NCBI GenBank assembly: GCA_043798815.1
Contig: JAZDOH010000028.1
Span: forward strand, 1 to 12,581
Direction: 5' to 3'
Length of the DNA stretch: 12,581 nucleotides
From: JAZDOH01 sp043798815
Lineage (GTDB): Bacteria > Patescibacteriota > Gracilibacteria > UM-FILTER-43-11
Both the position numbers and the translations under genes were made by a program. Under the pieces are notes generated by a model. The model was not told the origin of the DNA. It saw only the letters and a list, made by a program, of their open reading frames with translations, and ran no database searches. Positions 12,394 through 12,581 of the stretch are shown here, piece by piece (position 1 is the stretch's first letter; each line of letters begins with the position of its first letter).

Positions 12394-12420
12394 AGTAACC
12401 TATCTTTTAACGTTACTATT
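12371..12420. promoter_or_regulatory. Two perfect dyads covering the promoter and leader of paralogue 3
   Basis: Dyad 1 is AAATACT (12371-12377) and AGTATTT (12382-12388), filling the promoter spacer. Dyad 2 is AATAGTAAC (12391-12399) and GTTACTATT (12412-12420), a perfect 9-bp repeat from the -10 box to the base before the ATG, with a 12-nt loop. Dyad 1 would suit a dimeric repressor. Dyad 2 could be a second operator or, in RNA, a hairpin masking the start codon, although only part of its left arm would be transcribed. Confidence 0.5.
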
Positions 12421-12581
12421 ATGTCTATCGATAAAGCTGATGCCCCAGGTGCCGGAGCCCCAGATGCTGCTGCACCCTACCAAGAAGGAGATTTTACGCT
12501 CGTGCGCCTGTTGCGGGATGCCACCAACTCTCCTGGCTTAGAGCCTGGCGTTGCCCATGCGAGGACTCTTTTGTCATTAGC
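12421..12581 (+). CDS. Partial hypothetical protein, probable paralogue 3
   Basis: An ATG opens 53 codons that run off the right edge (MSIDKADAPGAGAPDAAAPY at the start). The Ala/Pro/Asp-rich tail resembles that of paralogue 2, and the next part (FTLVRLLRDATNSPGLEPGV) lines up with paralogue 1 (FLDVLESLQPISPPGKDLGT) as a helix, SPG, then a second helix. I therefore take it as a third member of the tandem family, though the overlap is too short for certainty. It has its own strong promoter with palindromes, unlike paralogue 2. No Shine-Dalgarno precedes the ATG. Confidence 0.7.
   Translation, partial: MSIDKADAPGAGAPDAAAPYQEGDFTLVRLLRDATNSPGLEPGVAHARTLLSL

Noticed and set aside
1..12581. CRISPR arrays, tRNA and rRNA genes
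   Set aside because: I looked for regularly spaced direct repeats, cloverleaf-like GGTTCRA regions and rRNA signatures. The GGTTCG words at 8943 and in the right arm belong to the inverted repeat, not to tRNAs.

Overview
The window reads as a piece of a compact bacterial chromosome, most likely from the Candidate Phyla Radiation (Patescibacteria; a Peregrinibacteria-like lineage is my best guess, held with moderate confidence). The reasons are: a mix of recognisable core enzymes and short lineage-restricted hypothetical proteins, an LPxTG-type surface protein, an unusual lysyl-tRNA synthetase fusion, and start codons that consistently lack a Shine-Dalgarno sequence. The standard bacterial code (table 11) fits: the large genes have no in-frame TGA, and TGA serves as a stop, so the UGA=Gly code of Gracilibacteria/Absconditabacteria is not used.

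Layout. (1) 1-212: start of a minus-strand gene running off the left edge, then a divergent promoter region. (2) 213-3210: a tight three-gene block (gaps of 34 and 15 nt) encoding a class I fructose-bisphosphate aldolase, a GAPDH whose cofactor-pocket residues look NADP-type, and a class I sugar bisphosphatase that resembles plant sedoheptulose-1,7-bisphosphatase at least as much as ordinary FBPase. Together they suggest gluconeogenic or pentose-forming (riboneogenesis / Calvin-like) flux. (3) 3215-3940 (minus): an unrecognised protein, convergent with the bisphosphatase and divergent from lysS. (4) 4042-6189: class II LysRS fused to a complete C-terminal HD-superfamily hydrolase. (5) 6285-7817: a secreted, modular, LPQTG-anchored surface protein with its own good promoter. 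(6) 7818-8032: an untranslated transcribed leader or small RNA with promoter, hairpin, a possible 24-aa ORF and an intrinsic terminator, followed by a ComEC-like metallo-beta-lactamase-fold protein (8051-8890). (7) 8934-9436: a roughly 0.5-kb unit bounded by 63-nt imperfect inverted repeats and holding a single 92-aa gene. (8) 9546-10841: a GlmU/ST0452-like sugar nucleotidylyltransferase with a left-handed beta-helix domain. (9) 10894-12581: a tandem array of at least two, probably three, paralogues of an unrecognised family. The second appears to begin at a non-standard ATA codon, and the third has a palindrome-rich promoter and is cut by the right edge.

Promoters are legible: several have TTGACA or close variants, a 16-17 nt spacer and a TATAAT-like box lying only 10-35 nt before the start codon. 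No gene start has a Shine-Dalgarno sequence, so initiation from leaderless or short A/C/T-rich leaders seems the rule here. Except where named, domain and family calls rest on motif recognition by eye, with no database search.
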